From Psychrobacillus sp. FSL K6-2836 (lineage in GTDB: Bacteria > Bacillota > Bacilli > Bacillales_A > Planococcaceae), in NCBI RefSeq assembly GCF_038003085.1, contig NZ_JBBOOM010000001.1:434001-498000 (forward strand): 64,000 bases of DNA. Direction: 5' to 3'. A program made the translations under genes and the position numbers. The notes beneath the pieces were generated by a model. It was not told the DNA's origin. It did not search any database and saw only the letters and a list, made by a program, of their open reading frames with translations. Positions 16,837 through 26,464 of the stretch are shown in pieces. Positions within the stretch are counted from its first letter, which is position 1, and each line of letters starts with the position of its first letter.

Positions 16837-18290
16837 TAGCGCTTACCTCCAACAACTTTCAATATATTATCAATTATTGTCTTTAAAGGGTCTGAGTTAT
16901 TTAAATCTGGATAGATTTTTTTTAGATTCTTAATTTTATTTAGAGTTACATCATTAATATTATTTAGAGAAATTGCTTTAATAACTTCTTCAACATCTGA
17001 AGCAATATAATAATTTCTACTGCTTGCTACACCGAAAACATTATAAAGTATATCTTCTGCTGACCAACTAAATGTATTAGATTCATAAGTATATGCACGG
17101 AATTTCTCTGTTTCTCTATTCATAACTATAATTGATGAATTTTCTTTTTTTAAATCTGATACCATAAAATGCGAATGCGTAGCTATAAGAAATTGACTGC
17201 TTGTAAAATTCGAAAATAACTTTTCTAATAATTTTAAGTATTTCATTTGCCAATTAGGATGTAAGCTAATTTCAGGCTCATCAATAATAATCAGAGAATT
17301 TTGTTCAATTTTCGAATAAATACTTAAAAACGAATATAACAATTGCTTTTCACCAGAACTAGCAACATCCATTCTCAAACCATTTTTATACTTATAAAAT
17401 TTAACATTGGGGTTTGTTAATACTTTCATATAACTTAAAAGCCTCATAATTACATAAAATTCAGAAATTCCTTCGTGATTGAATGTATCATTTAGATCAA
17501 TTTTATAAGTTAAATACTTATCATTGATAATATATTTATTGATGTAATCTGGTATCTTATAATGAATACCCTCTAAGTTCTCTAAATCAAAATGTAATTG
17601 AGATTTAATTCTTCTGTTAGAAGTTATATTTTCATATAGTTGTTTAAATTCCTCATTACTTGAAATTAGCAAAGCTAATTTTTTTTGAGACTTTATTTCA
17701 AAAATAATATCAAATTGCTCATCGAAGTATAAGAATCCAAATAACTCTTTTAGAAAATCTATAAATCCTGGATTTGTTAAACTAGTACTCAAAATTTCAG
17801 CTATGCTATTTTCAAAGTGTGATATATAACTAGCATTGGATGCAGTTCTAGTACCTAGATAAGAGTATCTTCCTGCTGAATTAAAATTAAATTTATCAGC
17901 AAAACTAAATGATTGCGCTATTAATTTTCTTGGTAATTCAATTTCTTCTAGGGATACTACTTTATTATCCTTAATAAAGAGATAATCTGATTTATTATCG
18001 ATTTCATAGATATGTCCATTTAAATAATACTTTAAATTATATCTTTCACTATCTTTAGAGTTTCTAATTTTCTTTTTTTCTTGAAATTCATCTAATTCGG
18101 CAAATATCTTAATTAATTTGATAACTAACTCCGTTTTACCACTACCATTTTCTCCTATTATTAAGCCACAACTAAAAATATTACTATCAATTTTTTTATT
18201 TTCTCCAAAAATACTTACTTTTAAATCATTGCTCCCCATAAATTCATCAATAGAAAACTCTATAATTCTAAATCCACTCTTCATCCCCAT
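16836..18290 (-). CDS. ptuA: Septu system ATPase PtuA
   Basis: About 484 residues. I place the start at the ATG at 18290, six bases after GAGG; a TTG at 18302 and an ATG at 18284 are alternatives. Walker A is GENGSGKTELVIKL (~50). The ABC-ATPase-like signature region SSGEKQLLYSFLSIY and Walker B SLIIIDEPEISLHPNWQ lie at ~315-355, followed by the H-loop LIATHSHFMVSDL. This is the OLD/SMC-like AAA_15/21 family used by PtuA. It precedes ptuB with a one-base overlap. ATP keeps PtuA controlling the HNH partner; loss of that control on infection is the accepted model for the family. Confidence 0.85.
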   Translation of the reverse strand: MGMKSGFRIIEFSIDEFMGSNDLKVSIFGENKKIDSNIFSCGLIIGENGSGKTELVIKLIKIFAELDEFQEKKKIRNSKDSERYNLKYYLNGHIYEIDNKSDYLFIKDNKVVSLEEIELPRKLIAQSFSFADKFNFNSAGRYSYLGTRTASNASYISHFENSIAEILSTSLTNPGFIDFLKELFGFLYFDEQFDIIFEIKSQKKLALLISSNEEFKQLYENITSNRRIKSQLHFDLENLEGIHYKIPDYINKYIINDKYLTYKIDLNDTFNHEGISEFYVIMRLLSYMKVLTNPNVKFYKYKNGLRMDVASSGEKQLLYSFLSIYSKIEQNSLIIIDEPEISLHPNWQMKYLKLLEKLFSNFTSSQFLIATHSHFMVSDLKKENSSIIVMNRETEKFRAYTYESNTFSWSAEDILYNVFGVASSRNYYIASDVEEVIKAISLNNINDVTLNKIKNLKKIYPDLNNSDPLKTIIDNILKVVGGKR

Positions 18291-18938
18291 GCACATCCTC
18301 AATATTTTTTAATTTAAGTTAAAAGGCTTTTGTATATAATGAATATTGCAGTATTTAATTAATACAATTTATCCCCATAGATCCTTATCAATATTATCTT
18401 AGTACAAATTCAATGTAGAATATATACTCAATTATATATACAACTTACTTTTTTCCATAAAAAGGTGTATTTAATATTGGTGCATAGACATACCTCACTT
18501 AACTACCATAGTTCCAGGTAATCCCGCACTTTGTATTACTCCAGTAGGGAGTGGCTTCAAATTTGCTATGCCAACTTCACCTAAGCTTCACACCCCATAA
18601 TCTGTCTATTATTACGCAGTCAGTAGTATTAAAGGGATAGTTTTAAAATACGTGGTTTCACACATAGTGCTTATGACAAAACTTGTCGTGCTACTTTGCA
18701 AGTTAAATAACTTCAACAAAAAAGGACATTAATCCTTCTTGGATCAATACCCTCGTTAGTGGAATTCACAGATCACTTGCTCACCAAAATGCTCACAGAA
18801 TTATTTTTTTCAGTTATTTTTATTTAACTCAGTTGATTTTGTGATTGATGAAAACCTTGATAAATCAACGTTTCTCATACTTAATTTACTGAGCTGAACT
18901 AGCTTAATTTGACCAAATGATTTCGACAAGGTGGGGGT
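18291..18938. other. Intergenic region upstream of ptuA
   Basis: AT-rich, no gene recognised. The part from about 18840 (AAAACCTTGATAAATCAACG...) looks like the flank that commonly borders phage attachment sites in this group, a recollection rather than a test. The ptuA promoter must lie near 18300-18400 on the minus strand; I could not single it out. Confidence 0.3.
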
Positions 18939-18965
18939 CGCTGGTTCGAGACCAGTCGGGACCAT
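18939..18965 (+). repeat. 27-bp direct repeat, tRNA 3'-end-like, copy 1 (putative att)
   Basis: This 27-bp block is identical to 27812-27838. GCTGG, loop TTCGAGA and CCAGT form a T-arm, followed by CGGGACCA, an acceptor-stem 3' strand plus discriminator. No matching 5' half (GGTCCCG...) is present upstream, so it is not a whole tRNA gene. Identical tRNA 3' ends are the classic product of site-specific integration. Confidence 0.75.
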
Positions 18966-18975
18966 CATTTGAATA

Positions 18976-19011
18976 AGTCTGTAAATGCTGATACATCAAT
19001 GTTTACAGGCT
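18976..19011 (+). terminator. Hairpin terminator after the putative att site
   Basis: AGTCTGTAAA pairs with TTTACAGGCT (one G-T pair) and is followed by TTTTTCTTTT. It lies ten bases beyond the 27-bp repeat, as expected downstream of a tRNA gene end. Confidence 0.6.
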
Positions 19012-19064
19012 TTTTCTTTTTCTGAGTTTTCTAAGCATATACTGCAAATTTTAAGGTTTGTCCG

Positions 19065-19219
19065 CAATTTGTAATAGAGCCCTCCTTCTTTCCTTTTCTT
19101 GTAAATGCTTAACCATAATTGCTAACACGAGGGCATTGTCCGCTGCAAGCAACCCTTCCAGGCCAATTAACAACAATAGTACCCAACCATAATCTAATAC
19201 TATTTATTGAGATATCCAA
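19065..19219 (-). pseudogene. TerC/YkoY-family membrane protein, N-terminal remnant
   Basis: The minus strand has GGAGG then a TTG start reading MDISI; after a frameshift it reads LDYGWVLLLLIGLEGLLAADNALVLAIMVKHLQEKERRRAL. The GLEGLLAADNALV segment is the hallmark of the first helix of TerC-type proteins. Homology stops there; the remaining five or so membrane helices are gone. Confidence 0.65.
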
Positions 19220-19357
19220 TTACATTCCTCCTGAAAATGCGAAAATCTGCTAATAAAAGAATAAATACTTAGGCGATATACAATTTTTAACTGAAGCTCT
19301 GTGTCTTTGTGAATCTACAGTTGAATGAACTCTCTATTTACCTGCTAATTTGAATAA

Positions 19358-19398
19358 AACCTCCCGACATTAATCGTTTTTCGATTACTCAGGAGGTT
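19358..19398. terminator. Terminator of the chemoreceptor gene
   Basis: The outer stem AACCTCC/GGAGGTT and inner stem TAATCG/CGATTA enclose a T-rich loop. The hairpin lies six bases downstream of the minus-strand stop at 19405. Confidence 0.65.
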
Positions 19399-19404
19399 CT
19401 AATT

Positions 19405-21120
19405 TTATAGTTTAAACTTACTTACTAGTTCTTGTAGATTCATCGCCATTTCCGATAGGTTGTTAGATGCGGAAGAGATTTCTTCCATGGATGCTAATTG
19501 CTCTTCTGTAGACGCTGCTACTGATTGAGAATTCATGGATGACTCTCTTGACATAGAAGCGCTACTCGTTACATTGGCGGAAACCTCTTGTGCACTAGCA
19601 GACATTTGTTCAGCTGTCGCGGCCATATCATCAATTTGCATGCTCACTTTATCCAGGGAACCCAATATCACCTTAAAGCTTTCTTCCGTTTCCCCAACAA
19701 TAGTAAGTCCTTCTTTAACATCTGATTTTACTTGATTTATAGAATCGTTCGAACGAGTCATATCCACTTGGATTTCGTTGATTAACTCTGAAATTTGCAT
19801 AGAAGATTGTTGGGATTGCTCGGCTAACTTTCGAACTTCGTCGGCAACTACAGCAAATCCTTTTCCATGTTCTCCAGCTCTTGCAGCTTCGATTGCTGCA
19901 TTTAATGCTAATAAGTTGGTTTGATTTGCGATTTCTGTAATTACTTTTGTGATTTCCCCGATTTCCTGTGAACGTTTATCTAAAGATTTAATTGCTTCGC
20001 TACTCTCGTTTACCGATTGATTGATCGCTTGAATTTGTTGAACAGTCTTTCCAACAAATTCCCCTCCCATTTTCGCTTGAGCACTTGCATGTAAGCCAGC
20101 TTCAGCGATGGTATTCGAACTATCTGCAATGTTTTGTATACCTAACGTTACTTCTTCTAAACCTGTTGAACTTTCTTCTAGGCTTGCTGTAGAAGTCTCT
20201 GCCCCCTCGGCTATGCCTTGAATGGCATTCGTAATTTCTTCTGTTGCTTGGCTGGTTTGTTCTGCACTTGCAGTTAGCTCTTCTGATGATGCTGCTACCT
20301 GTTGAGATGTATTCATAACGTCTTGCATCAGTTTGCGTAAACTTACAACCATCACATTCGTTGATTTTGCAAGTTCTCCTACTTCGTCCTTTCTATCAAT
20401 ATTCGTAGTTTGGCTTAAATCACCATTCGCAACCTGCCCTAATAAAGTAACGACCTTATTCAATGGTCTTGATATCAATTTTGCAATGAGGTAACCGGCA
20501 GCGATACTTAATACCATTGCGACTAAAATGACTATTATTGTGTTAGTTTGTGCTTGTTTAAACTGTGCATTTGACACTTCATTTGATTTTTGCGCAAGCT
20601 CAAGATTATGCTTAATAAGTTCATTTATTATAATTTCTACTTTATCTCCTGATTCATTGAATGCTGGGGCAAGACGTAAATACCCCTCTTGATCATCTGA
20701 ATACGCAAATATTTTAGCCTGTTCCAATATAGAATAATATTCTTCTAAGGCAGGATACAATTCATCAATAATTTCTTGTTCTGATGCAAGCATAATAGTA
20801 CCGGATTCATAATTCTTTACCTTGGTATCAATTTCAACTTTTATTGCGTTAATAGTATCTTCAAACTCTTTCTTTTTTGAAGATGTTTCTCCCAAAAATA
20901 CCAAATCTCGAATATTTACACGAATTTGCTGGTATAAAGTCTCTACATTCCCTAATTCGCTTATCGGTATCATCCGTTCTTCAACTATAAATTGAAGTTG
21001 TTCATTTGATTTATTCAAATTAGTCAATCCGTAAAATCCTACAAAACCTAAAACAATACTCATTAATACAAATGCAGCGATTAACTTTACCGATGTTTTT
21101 AAATTTGACAATAGTTTCAC
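19405..21120 (-). CDS. Methyl-accepting chemotaxis protein
   Basis: 571 residues. Membrane helix 1 is ~12-32 ([20 protein letters not shown]), an external four-helix-bundle sensor lies at ~35-190, and helix 2 is ~192-214 ([20 protein letters not shown]). A HAMP domain follows at ~215-270. The long cytoplasmic coiled coil has the conserved hairpin tip [41 protein letters not shown], read at ~385-425, where CheA and CheW dock. The sensor lacks a Cache or PAS fold; its ligand cannot be told. It is monocistronic, with its own terminator. Length and layout are normal for the class. Confidence 0.95.
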   Translation of the reverse strand: MKLLSNLKTSVKLIAAFVLMSIVLGFVGFYGLTNLNKSNEQLQFIVEERMIPISELGNVETLYQQIRVNIRDLVFLGETSSKKKEFEDTINAIKVEIDTKVKNYESGTIMLASEQEIIDELYPALEEYYSILEQAKIFAYSDDQEGYLRLAPAFNESGDKVEIIINELIKHNLELAQKSNEVSNAQFKQAQTNTIIVILVAMVLSIAAGYLIAKLISRPLNKVVTLLGQVANGDLSQTTNIDRKDEVGELAKSTNVMVVSLRKLMQDVMNTSQQVAASSEELTASAEQTSQATEEITNAIQGIAEGAETSTASLEESSTGLEEVTLGIQNIADSSNTIAEAGLHASAQAKMGGEFVGKTVQQIQAINQSVNESSEAIKSLDKRSQEIGEITKVITEIANQTNLLALNAAIEAARAGEHGKGFAVVADEVRKLAEQSQQSSMQISELINEIQVDMTRSNDSINQVKSDVKEGLTIVGETEESFKVILGSLDKVSMQIDDMAATAEQMSASAQEVSANVTSSASMSRESSMNSQSVAASTEEQLASMEEISSASNNLSEMAMNLQELVSKFKL

Positions 21121-21454
21121 GATGATTACCTCTATCCTCTTTTTTACTTCCTGTTATTCGTTACTTAGGACACTATTACATAAAATAAATTGAAGTACTT
21201 TAATATCATAAACACTTTAAAAAATTATATCATAAGTACTAATATTTTTTAACGAATTAGCAAGCTAAATTGTGTCTGTTTTATGAATATTTATCCTATC
21301 AGAATTACTATCTAACATTAATGATTAATTTCCTTTAATTATTAGAGTGTTTTGCGAAATATAAAAAAGCACTGCTAAAAGCAATGCTAATTTTGACTTT
21401 AATGTTGTGTTATTTGGATTAATATTTTTGTTGATATCTAGTGTTGTGTAACAC
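21121..21454. other. Intergenic region upstream of the chemoreceptor
   Basis: AT-rich. A short hairpin, AGCACTGCT and AGCAATGCT around AAA, lies at about 21367-21387. Nothing else is recognised. Confidence 0.35.
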
Positions 21455-21695
21455 TCAATTGAATAAGTTACCATACCCTACCACTTCTCCCCTTTGTTTA
21501 ATTGGACATAAAGCAGCAAGATAAAATATTCCATTAATCATGCTCTCGTACGTAACAAGTTCTTCTCCCTCCTAAACTCTCTAATAGTATTTCGTTTTTT
21601 CCATTGCACTTTCAGTAGGAAGAAACTCGTGTAGTGCTTTTCCAACCACTTGATTAGGAATTAAACCTAGACGGTCCAATAAATCACCATCACAA
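21455..21695 (-). pseudogene. PAS domain remnant
   Basis: The minus strand reads GDLLDRLGLIPNQVVGKALHEFLPTESAMEKTKYY, stop, RV, stop, EGEELVTYESMINGIFYLAALCPIKQRGEVVGYGNLFN, stop. GLxPxxVVGKxLxEFLP and INGIYYLAxLxPIKxxGEVV are typical of a PAS sensor module. Two in-frame stops and loss of everything before Gly1 make it dead. It abuts an EAL-domain remnant on the opposite strand at about 21695. Confidence 0.6.
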
Positions 21696-22306
21696 TTTAT
21701 TCCAATTGCTGAAGAAACAGGCTTAATAGATGAAATCGGGAATTGGGTTATAAAAGAGGCTTTAAATCAGATCTCCAGATGGGAGGCAAAAGGCTATTCA
21801 CTCGTTAAAGTGTCAGTGAACGTTTCTCCTCATCAGTTTCGATATACCAAATTGACTGAGTATATAGAAATGTGCATGAAGGCCACAAAGGTGGAACCTA
21901 AATATTTTGAGGTTGAAGTGACAGAAAGCGTTTTTGAGGATTTTGAAATAGTACATCCTATCCTCTCACAATTAAAAAAATGGGTATTGGCATTTCGATA
22001 GACGACTTTGGGACGGGTTACTCTTCTCTAAGTCTATTAACGAAACTACCCGTAGACACGTTGAAAATCGATCAGTCGTTTATTCGTGGCGGAATGCAAG
22101 ACTCCAAGGATTTGGCTCTTGTTAAATCGATAATTTATATAGGAATAAATTTAAACCTAAACGTCGTTGCTGAAGGAATTGAAACGGACAAGCATGTAAA
22201 TCTCCTTAAGAAGTTTGGATGTCCTAGCGGCCAAGGGTATCTGTTCAACCCACCTTTAACTGCTGATGAAATTGAAGAAACTTATCTAATCCAATCAGTC
22301 AAATAA
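21696..22306 (+). pseudogene. EAL-domain cyclic-di-GMP phosphodiesterase, truncated and frameshifted
   Basis: The frame opens inside an EAL domain at FIPIAEETGLIDEIGNWVIKEAL and runs through VSVNVSPHQFR and FEVEVTES. In an A7 run near 21976 it shifts, then continues MGIGISIDDFGTGYSSLSLL, LKIDQSFIRG, VVAEGIET and GQGYLFNPPL. The catalytic DDFG and E-x-IET parts survive, but the EAL motif itself and any GGDEF or PAS partner are missing, so c-di-GMP hydrolysis is not expected. Confidence 0.8.
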
Positions 22307-22606
22307 GAAAAACTTTTATGGCCAACAAAAAAACATCTCAAAACAGCCACCTACCAAATTAACGGTTGGTGGTTTCTCTTTCATCTAGCATACGACAACT
22401 TTCTGCCAGCTCATCAAATATTCATTTGGTATATGTAGTAGTTGACTTAATTTATCCATACTTTTTCTCGAGGTATTTTCTTCATCATTGCCTCTATCAA
22501 TTGTTTTACTTCTTCTTTTTGTTTATTATCCCATGTTTAACACCTCGACTCTATTTTCATACAAAAACATCCACATTCACCCAAATGTATTAAATACTAT
22601 TTAGTC

Positions 22607-22753
22607 TCAAATTGTTCTTCTTTTTAGATCAATCCAGGTTATACTTCCACTTCTGTTTACACTTGTAAGTGTTGCGTTCTCATTCCATTCTTTTGCTCGC
22701 TAGAATCCAATGTTAATCGCCTCTTTTAGCGAAATTTCACCATCTGAAGCCAT
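22607..22753 (-). pseudogene. Unrecognised small remnant in the 22307-23125 gap
   Basis: The minus strand reads MASDGEISLKEAINIGF, a TAG, then RAKEWNENATLTSVNRSGSITWIDLKRRTI and a stop. SLKEAINIGxxxAKEWNENA recalls PepSY-like or similar small repeat proteins, but this is uncertain. The rest of the 22307-23125 gap shows no gene. Confidence 0.35.
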
Positions 22754-23081
22754 TGTTTCACGACCAATAAAATTTACAAAAACAACTAAAAAACAAGTAA
22801 TTTTTTTTATGAAACTCAAAATTACCACCATCCCATAACTAAAGAACATTAATCCTATGATTAATGCGTTTATTTAGGATTAATTACGTTCAAAATATTC
22901 AAACCACATCAGATTTCCATCAGTAAAACTTAATTCAGCAGTTGATTATAATCGTACCCACTTCCCCATTTAGCTACTTTTTCATCTGAGGTTTTTTTGG
23001 AATATGGTAGATCTTTTATTGTAGTTTACTATCTGTATCGTCTCTTGCAAAGATACCTGTTTCTTATTTTAACTGACAAAA

Positions 23082-23112
23082 AAGGCAGCTCCCTCATGAG
23101 GGATAGCTACCT
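23082..23112. terminator. Terminator downstream of the royal-jelly-like gene
   Basis: AAGG, AGCT and CCCTC pair with GAGGG, AGCT and CCTT around ATGA with two mismatches. The A-run on the left acts as the T-run for the minus-strand gene. Confidence 0.6.
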
Positions 23113-23125
23113 TCGTTTAAGATTA

Positions 23126-24223
23126 TTATGAAAAGGTAGGAGCAGGGAATTCATCAATTCTCATACGAAGTAAACTGTATGGTTTTTCCCGCAGGTCTCT
23201 TCCATAATGAAATCTCGACTGCCGATGTAATTGATTCACTATGACATATAAGTATTGATCGGGGCCAATCGAAAAAGTATCCGGCCATAAAATTCTCGGG
23301 TCATGTGCGATGGTTTCCATTACGCCATTCGGCAATATCTTCCGGATACTGTTGTTTTCATAGTCTCCCGCATAAATGGTTCCTTTTGCGCCGGTGATCA
23401 TTCCATCAGACGCGCCTTTTTCCCCCCAATACTGCACATATTGGGATAAATTAATGTCCTGTATCCTTCTGTCTCTTAGGGCTTCTGTTGAGATCGAGAA
23501 CAGCTGACGGCTGGTTAGCGGAGCATAAAATAAAACGTTTCCATCAGGAGAAATTGCTAAACTATCGGAAGCCAATCTAAATGGGGAAGTCGAGCCGTCC
23601 GGGTTTCGATTCATCAAAATTTCACCTTCTACTTTCGGTAAAAAATAGGGATCAGGTGAAGTTGATATTGCCCCATTTAACCGTCTAAACGCGTTCCCAT
23701 TTTCTAAATCTACGACGATAATGCCCCCTGGCCCTCTGGAAGAAGAATCCGTTATATATGCATAGCCTGCTCTTCCAACCCGAAAATCCAAACGGACATC
23801 ATTCAAATAAGTTGTTGGCAAGACAACATCTTCTGTAAAGGTATATACTCTCCTTATTGTATTCGTGCTTAAATCAACAGCAACTAATTTTGCTCCCCCT
23901 TGAATAGGTTCAGAAAAATTTGGTGCCCCTGTGTCTAGTACCCAAAGTGTTCCTCTTCCATCGGCAACGATACTTTGGACACTGACGAAAGACATCGTAA
24001 TATTTCCAGAATTAACCAAATTAGCTTCTAAACTGGGATAAGGCTGTAATTCACCCTCAACAATTTCCGCCACAGTAAATTGAACGTTGTCTCCCCATTT
24101 CGGAAAGCAAACAAAAATTCGACTAGTTTCTGAAACGCTGACACCTGTAGGCATAGCCCCATAAAAAGCATGCACTAGTTCAAACTGCCCGAAATATTTT
24201 TCCATAGGTAATATAGGTTGCAT
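23126..24223 (-). CDS. Major royal jelly/Yellow-like beta-propeller protein
   Basis: 365 residues, no signal peptide; the ATG follows GAGGAGG-like sequence. It has the MRJP/Yellow family order: PTGVSVSETSRIFVCFPKW near the start, SVQSIVADGRGTLWVLDTG (~105-123), LNDVRLDF and AYITDSSSRGPGGIIVVDLENG (~165-185), LASDSLAISPDGNVLFYAPLTSRQLFSI (~230-255) and NGVMETIAHDPRILWPDTFSIG (~310-330). These are six-bladed propellers of mostly unknown activity in bacteria, sometimes grouped with SMP-30/gluconolactonase-like folds. It is monocistronic. The family call is strong; the substrate is unknown. Confidence 0.85.
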   Translation of the reverse strand: MQPILPMEKYFGQFELVHAFYGAMPTGVSVSETSRIFVCFPKWGDNVQFTVAEIVEGELQPYPSLEANLVNSGNITMSFVSVQSIVADGRGTLWVLDTGAPNFSEPIQGGAKLVAVDLSTNTIRRVYTFTEDVVLPTTYLNDVRLDFRVGRAGYAYITDSSSRGPGGIIVVDLENGNAFRRLNGAISTSPDPYFLPKVEGEILMNRNPDGSTSPFRLASDSLAISPDGNVLFYAPLTSRQLFSISTEALRDRRIQDINLSQYVQYWGEKGASDGMITGAKGTIYAGDYENNSIRKILPNGVMETIAHDPRILWPDTFSIGPDQYLYVIVNQLHRQSRFHYGRDLREKPYSLLRMRIDEFPAPTFS

Positions 24224-24436
24224 GATATCCTCCTCATCAAATTCGAACGAATATCACCTATATATGTTGAAAAAATTTTTTAATGCCTGGTTCTTGATAA
24301 TTTTTTTATCGTGATTGGATGGGACAATCCATGTATAATTAACATATGAATCACTTGCACTGATTAAATAATATTTCATCATGTGCATTTTTCTATATAA
24401 AGGAATACAATTATTAGTCTCTCCAAAATCTAAAAA

Positions 24437-24456
24437 AGCACCTCATAAGAGATGCT
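24437..24456. terminator. Terminator of the adhB cluster
   Basis: AGCACCTC and GAGATGCT pair around ATAA with one mismatch, and the preceding AAAAAA becomes a T-run on the minus strand. It lies 18 bases after the adhB stop. Confidence 0.65.
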
Positions 24457-24474
24457 CGAAAACTAACCCGGTAT

Positions 24475-25611
24475 TTAAGGTTTTAGTACAACTTTTATAC
24501 AGTCTTCCATTTTAGTGTCAAATATTTCATAGCCATGCTTAGCCTGATCTAAAGGAAGAACATGAGTGACAATATCACTTGGATCAACTTTACCTTGGGC
24601 AATTAAATTATATATATGCGGCATGTAGTGAATAACTGGAGCTTGACCTGTCCTAATATTCACATTTCGTTGAAAGATGTCACCTAATGGGAATGCATTA
24701 TAACGTGCCCCGTAAACTCCTGTAATTTGAATTGTTCCACCTTTGCGAACAGCTTGACTTGCAATTACTAGAGCTCCCATTGCTCCTCCTTGTAATTTCA
24801 GGCCAGATGCAAGAAATTCCAGTGGAGTCATTTTTCCACTCATTCCTACGCAGTCAATGACTACATCTGCTCCACCCTTTGTTATTTCTTTTAAATATTC
24901 ACCACAATTTTCATGATCTTCAAAGTTAACTATCTCCACGTTATTCGTACGTTTTGCATGTTTTAAACGATAACCAACGTAATCAACTGCAATAACTCTT
25001 TTTGCCCCTTTTAACCATGCGAATTTTTGTGCTAACAGACCAACTGGACCGCATCCTAAAACTACGACCGTATCCCCTGCTTTCACTCCCGCATTGTCTA
25101 CACTCCAAAATGCTGTAGATGCAGCATCTGCAAGTAACACTAAACTTTCATCCGCAACTTCACTGTTTTCTGGAATCTTAAAAGGTGTAAAATTAGCATA
25201 TGGAACTCGCATAAATTCCGCCTGACCACCTGGGAACCCTCCCGTCGTGTCTGAGTAGCCAAAATATGCGCCCATTTCTCCATTTTCATTCGCATTGTCG
25301 CATTGACTTTCTAATTCATGATTACAGTACCAACATTGTCCACATGCTATATTAAATGGGATGATAACGCGGTCCCCTTTTTTAACTTTCGTTACTTCCT
25401 TACCAACTTCTTCTACAATTCCCATAGGTTCATGTCCAATAACATAATCCTCTCCAAGGTTTGGGATCATCCCATGAATTAAGTGTAAGTCTGATCCGCA
25501 AATAGCAGTAGTAGTCAGTTTAACTATGATATCATCCGCTTTTTGAATGCTTGGGTCTTTTACGTTTTTTACTTGAACATTCTTAACACCTTGAAAAGTC
25601 ACAGCTTTCAT
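24475..25611 (-). CDS. adhB: Zinc-dependent alcohol dehydrogenase AdhB-type
   Basis: 378 residues of the medium-chain dehydrogenase family. Catalytic zinc ligands are in CGSDLHLIHG (~38) and GHEPMGIVEEVG (~60). The structural-zinc cysteine cluster CGQCWYCNHELESQC is at ~90-104, and the NAD-binding loop VVLGCGPVGLLAQ at ~185-197. It resembles formaldehyde/glutathione-independent dehydrogenases of the AdhB type. The ATG follows AAGGAG. Upstream on the same strand come a CotF-like gene and a small YraG-like gene, the same order as the yraG-yraF-adhB cluster of Bacillus subtilis, which is expressed late in sporulation. That suggests spore-coat or mother-cell expression. Confidence 0.85.
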   Translation of the reverse strand: MKAVTFQGVKNVQVKNVKDPSIQKADDIIVKLTTTAICGSDLHLIHGMIPNLGEDYVIGHEPMGIVEEVGKEVTKVKKGDRVIIPFNIACGQCWYCNHELESQCDNANENGEMGAYFGYSDTTGGFPGGQAEFMRVPYANFTPFKIPENSEVADESLVLLADAASTAFWSVDNAGVKAGDTVVVLGCGPVGLLAQKFAWLKGAKRVIAVDYVGYRLKHAKRTNNVEIVNFEDHENCGEYLKEITKGGADVVIDCVGMSGKMTPLEFLASGLKLQGGAMGALVIASQAVRKGGTIQITGVYGARYNAFPLGDIFQRNVNIRTGQAPVIHYMPHIYNLIAQGKVDPSDIVTHVLPLDQAKHGYEIFDTKMEDCIKVVLKP

Positions 25612-25635
25612 TAATTAAATCTCCTTTTATATTCA

Positions 25636-25998
25636 TTATTTCTTCGGTGGGCTTGGAAACATTCCTTTCCGATTTGTAACGCCCGGAAAGAGATTTAAAT
25701 TAGCTATATCGACTGCATTTTGAGCGGATTTAATATCCAATTGTTTTTGTAGTTCCAAATCATATGGGTTTAACCATTGTTTTTTCATCATGAGATCTGC
25801 TATTTCGAAATATAAGGCAATGGTTACATCAAGTTGTTCCTGTAATAACTTTCTAATTGTAGGTGTTGCTGTTTCTGTCAATGCAATTGAAAGATTTCTA
25901 ACCCCAGTTTTTGTTGATAACAAAAATTCAAGGGCAATACCTGAATCAGTAAGTTCAGGCATTCCAACAGAATTTATAGGATCTAAATAATCATTCAT
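25636..25998 (-). CDS. yraF: CotF-like spore coat protein (YraF-type)
   Basis: 120 residues. The helical core LTDSGIALEFLLSTKTGVRNLSIALTETATPTIRKLLQEQL ... LYFEIADLMMKKQWLNPYDLELQKQLD was read at ~15-90 and is the coat-F domain, a ferritin-like two-helix unit. It lies 24 bases before adhB and 16 after the YraG-like gene, matching the B. subtilis yra order. Its expected location is the spore coat. Confidence 0.8.
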   Translation of the reverse strand: MNDYLDPINSVGMPELTDSGIALEFLLSTKTGVRNLSIALTETATPTIRKLLQEQLDVTIALYFEIADLMMKKQWLNPYDLELQKQLDIKSAQNAVDIANLNLFPGVTNRKGMFPSPPKK

Positions 25999-26014
25999 AC
26001 GAACCGACCTCCGA

Positions 26015-26221
26015 TTATTTTAACTCAGCATTTGAATAAAGTTTTATCATTGCAGTTAAAGCTGGTATAGATTGTTTTACATCCTTCTCCATTAGTGCTT
26101 TTAGATCTTGGTCAAAAACGATACCTTGCATCATTTTAGATTTAAGTAAACATACTGTCTTAAAATTTATTACTTCATGAAATTCCAAAGTTTCATGAAG
26201 TGCTAATTTTTTTTCAAACAT
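26015..26221 (-). CDS. yraG: Small YraG/YraE-like spore coat protein
   Basis: 68 residues from the ATG at 26221, six bases after GGAGGTG; a longer frame starting at 26245 lacks a ribosome site. The sequence MFEKKLALHETLEFHEVINFKTVCLLKSKMM is helical and its LHETLE-E-NFKT pattern is shared by the short coat-F relatives YraG and YraE. It is the first gene of the yraG-yraF-adhB cluster. The assignment relies on synteny as well as sequence. Confidence 0.65.
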   Translation of the reverse strand: MFEKKLALHETLEFHEVINFKTVCLLKSKMMQGIVFDQDLKALMEKDVKQSIPALTAMIKLYSNAELK

Positions 26222-26431
26222 TGCTGCACCTCCGAATCTTTTCATCCATTGAAGATTACCCCAAAAATGAAGATTATATTCAGAATAATTGAGGTCATTT
26301 AACGGGTATATGGTTTAATCTTCATGATAAATCTCCCATTTGACTTTTTAATCATGACTAATTTTTTTCCAATTTGTATAAAAGTCTATCATGAACAAAA
26401 ATAATTAACATTGTATATGAAAATAAAAAAA

Positions 26432-26456
26432 AGCCCCACTCAATATGAGCAGGGCT
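26432..26456. terminator. Terminator of the phage amidase gene
   Basis: AGCCC, CTC and GAG, GGGCT form a stem preceded by eight A residues (T-run on the minus strand). The same hairpin recurs at 31100-31124 beside a duplicate of the amidase 3' end. Confidence 0.75.
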
Positions 26457-26464
26457 AGATAATA

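Noticed and set aside
15019-18290. Retron at the Septu locus
   Set aside because: PtuA and PtuB can be retron effectors, but there is no reverse transcriptase gene or msr/msd-like structured RNA in the flanks within the window.
18930-18970. A complete tRNA gene at the first 27-bp repeat
   Set aside because: Only the T-arm and acceptor 3' strand are present; no 5' acceptor half, D-arm or anticodon arm could be found upstream.
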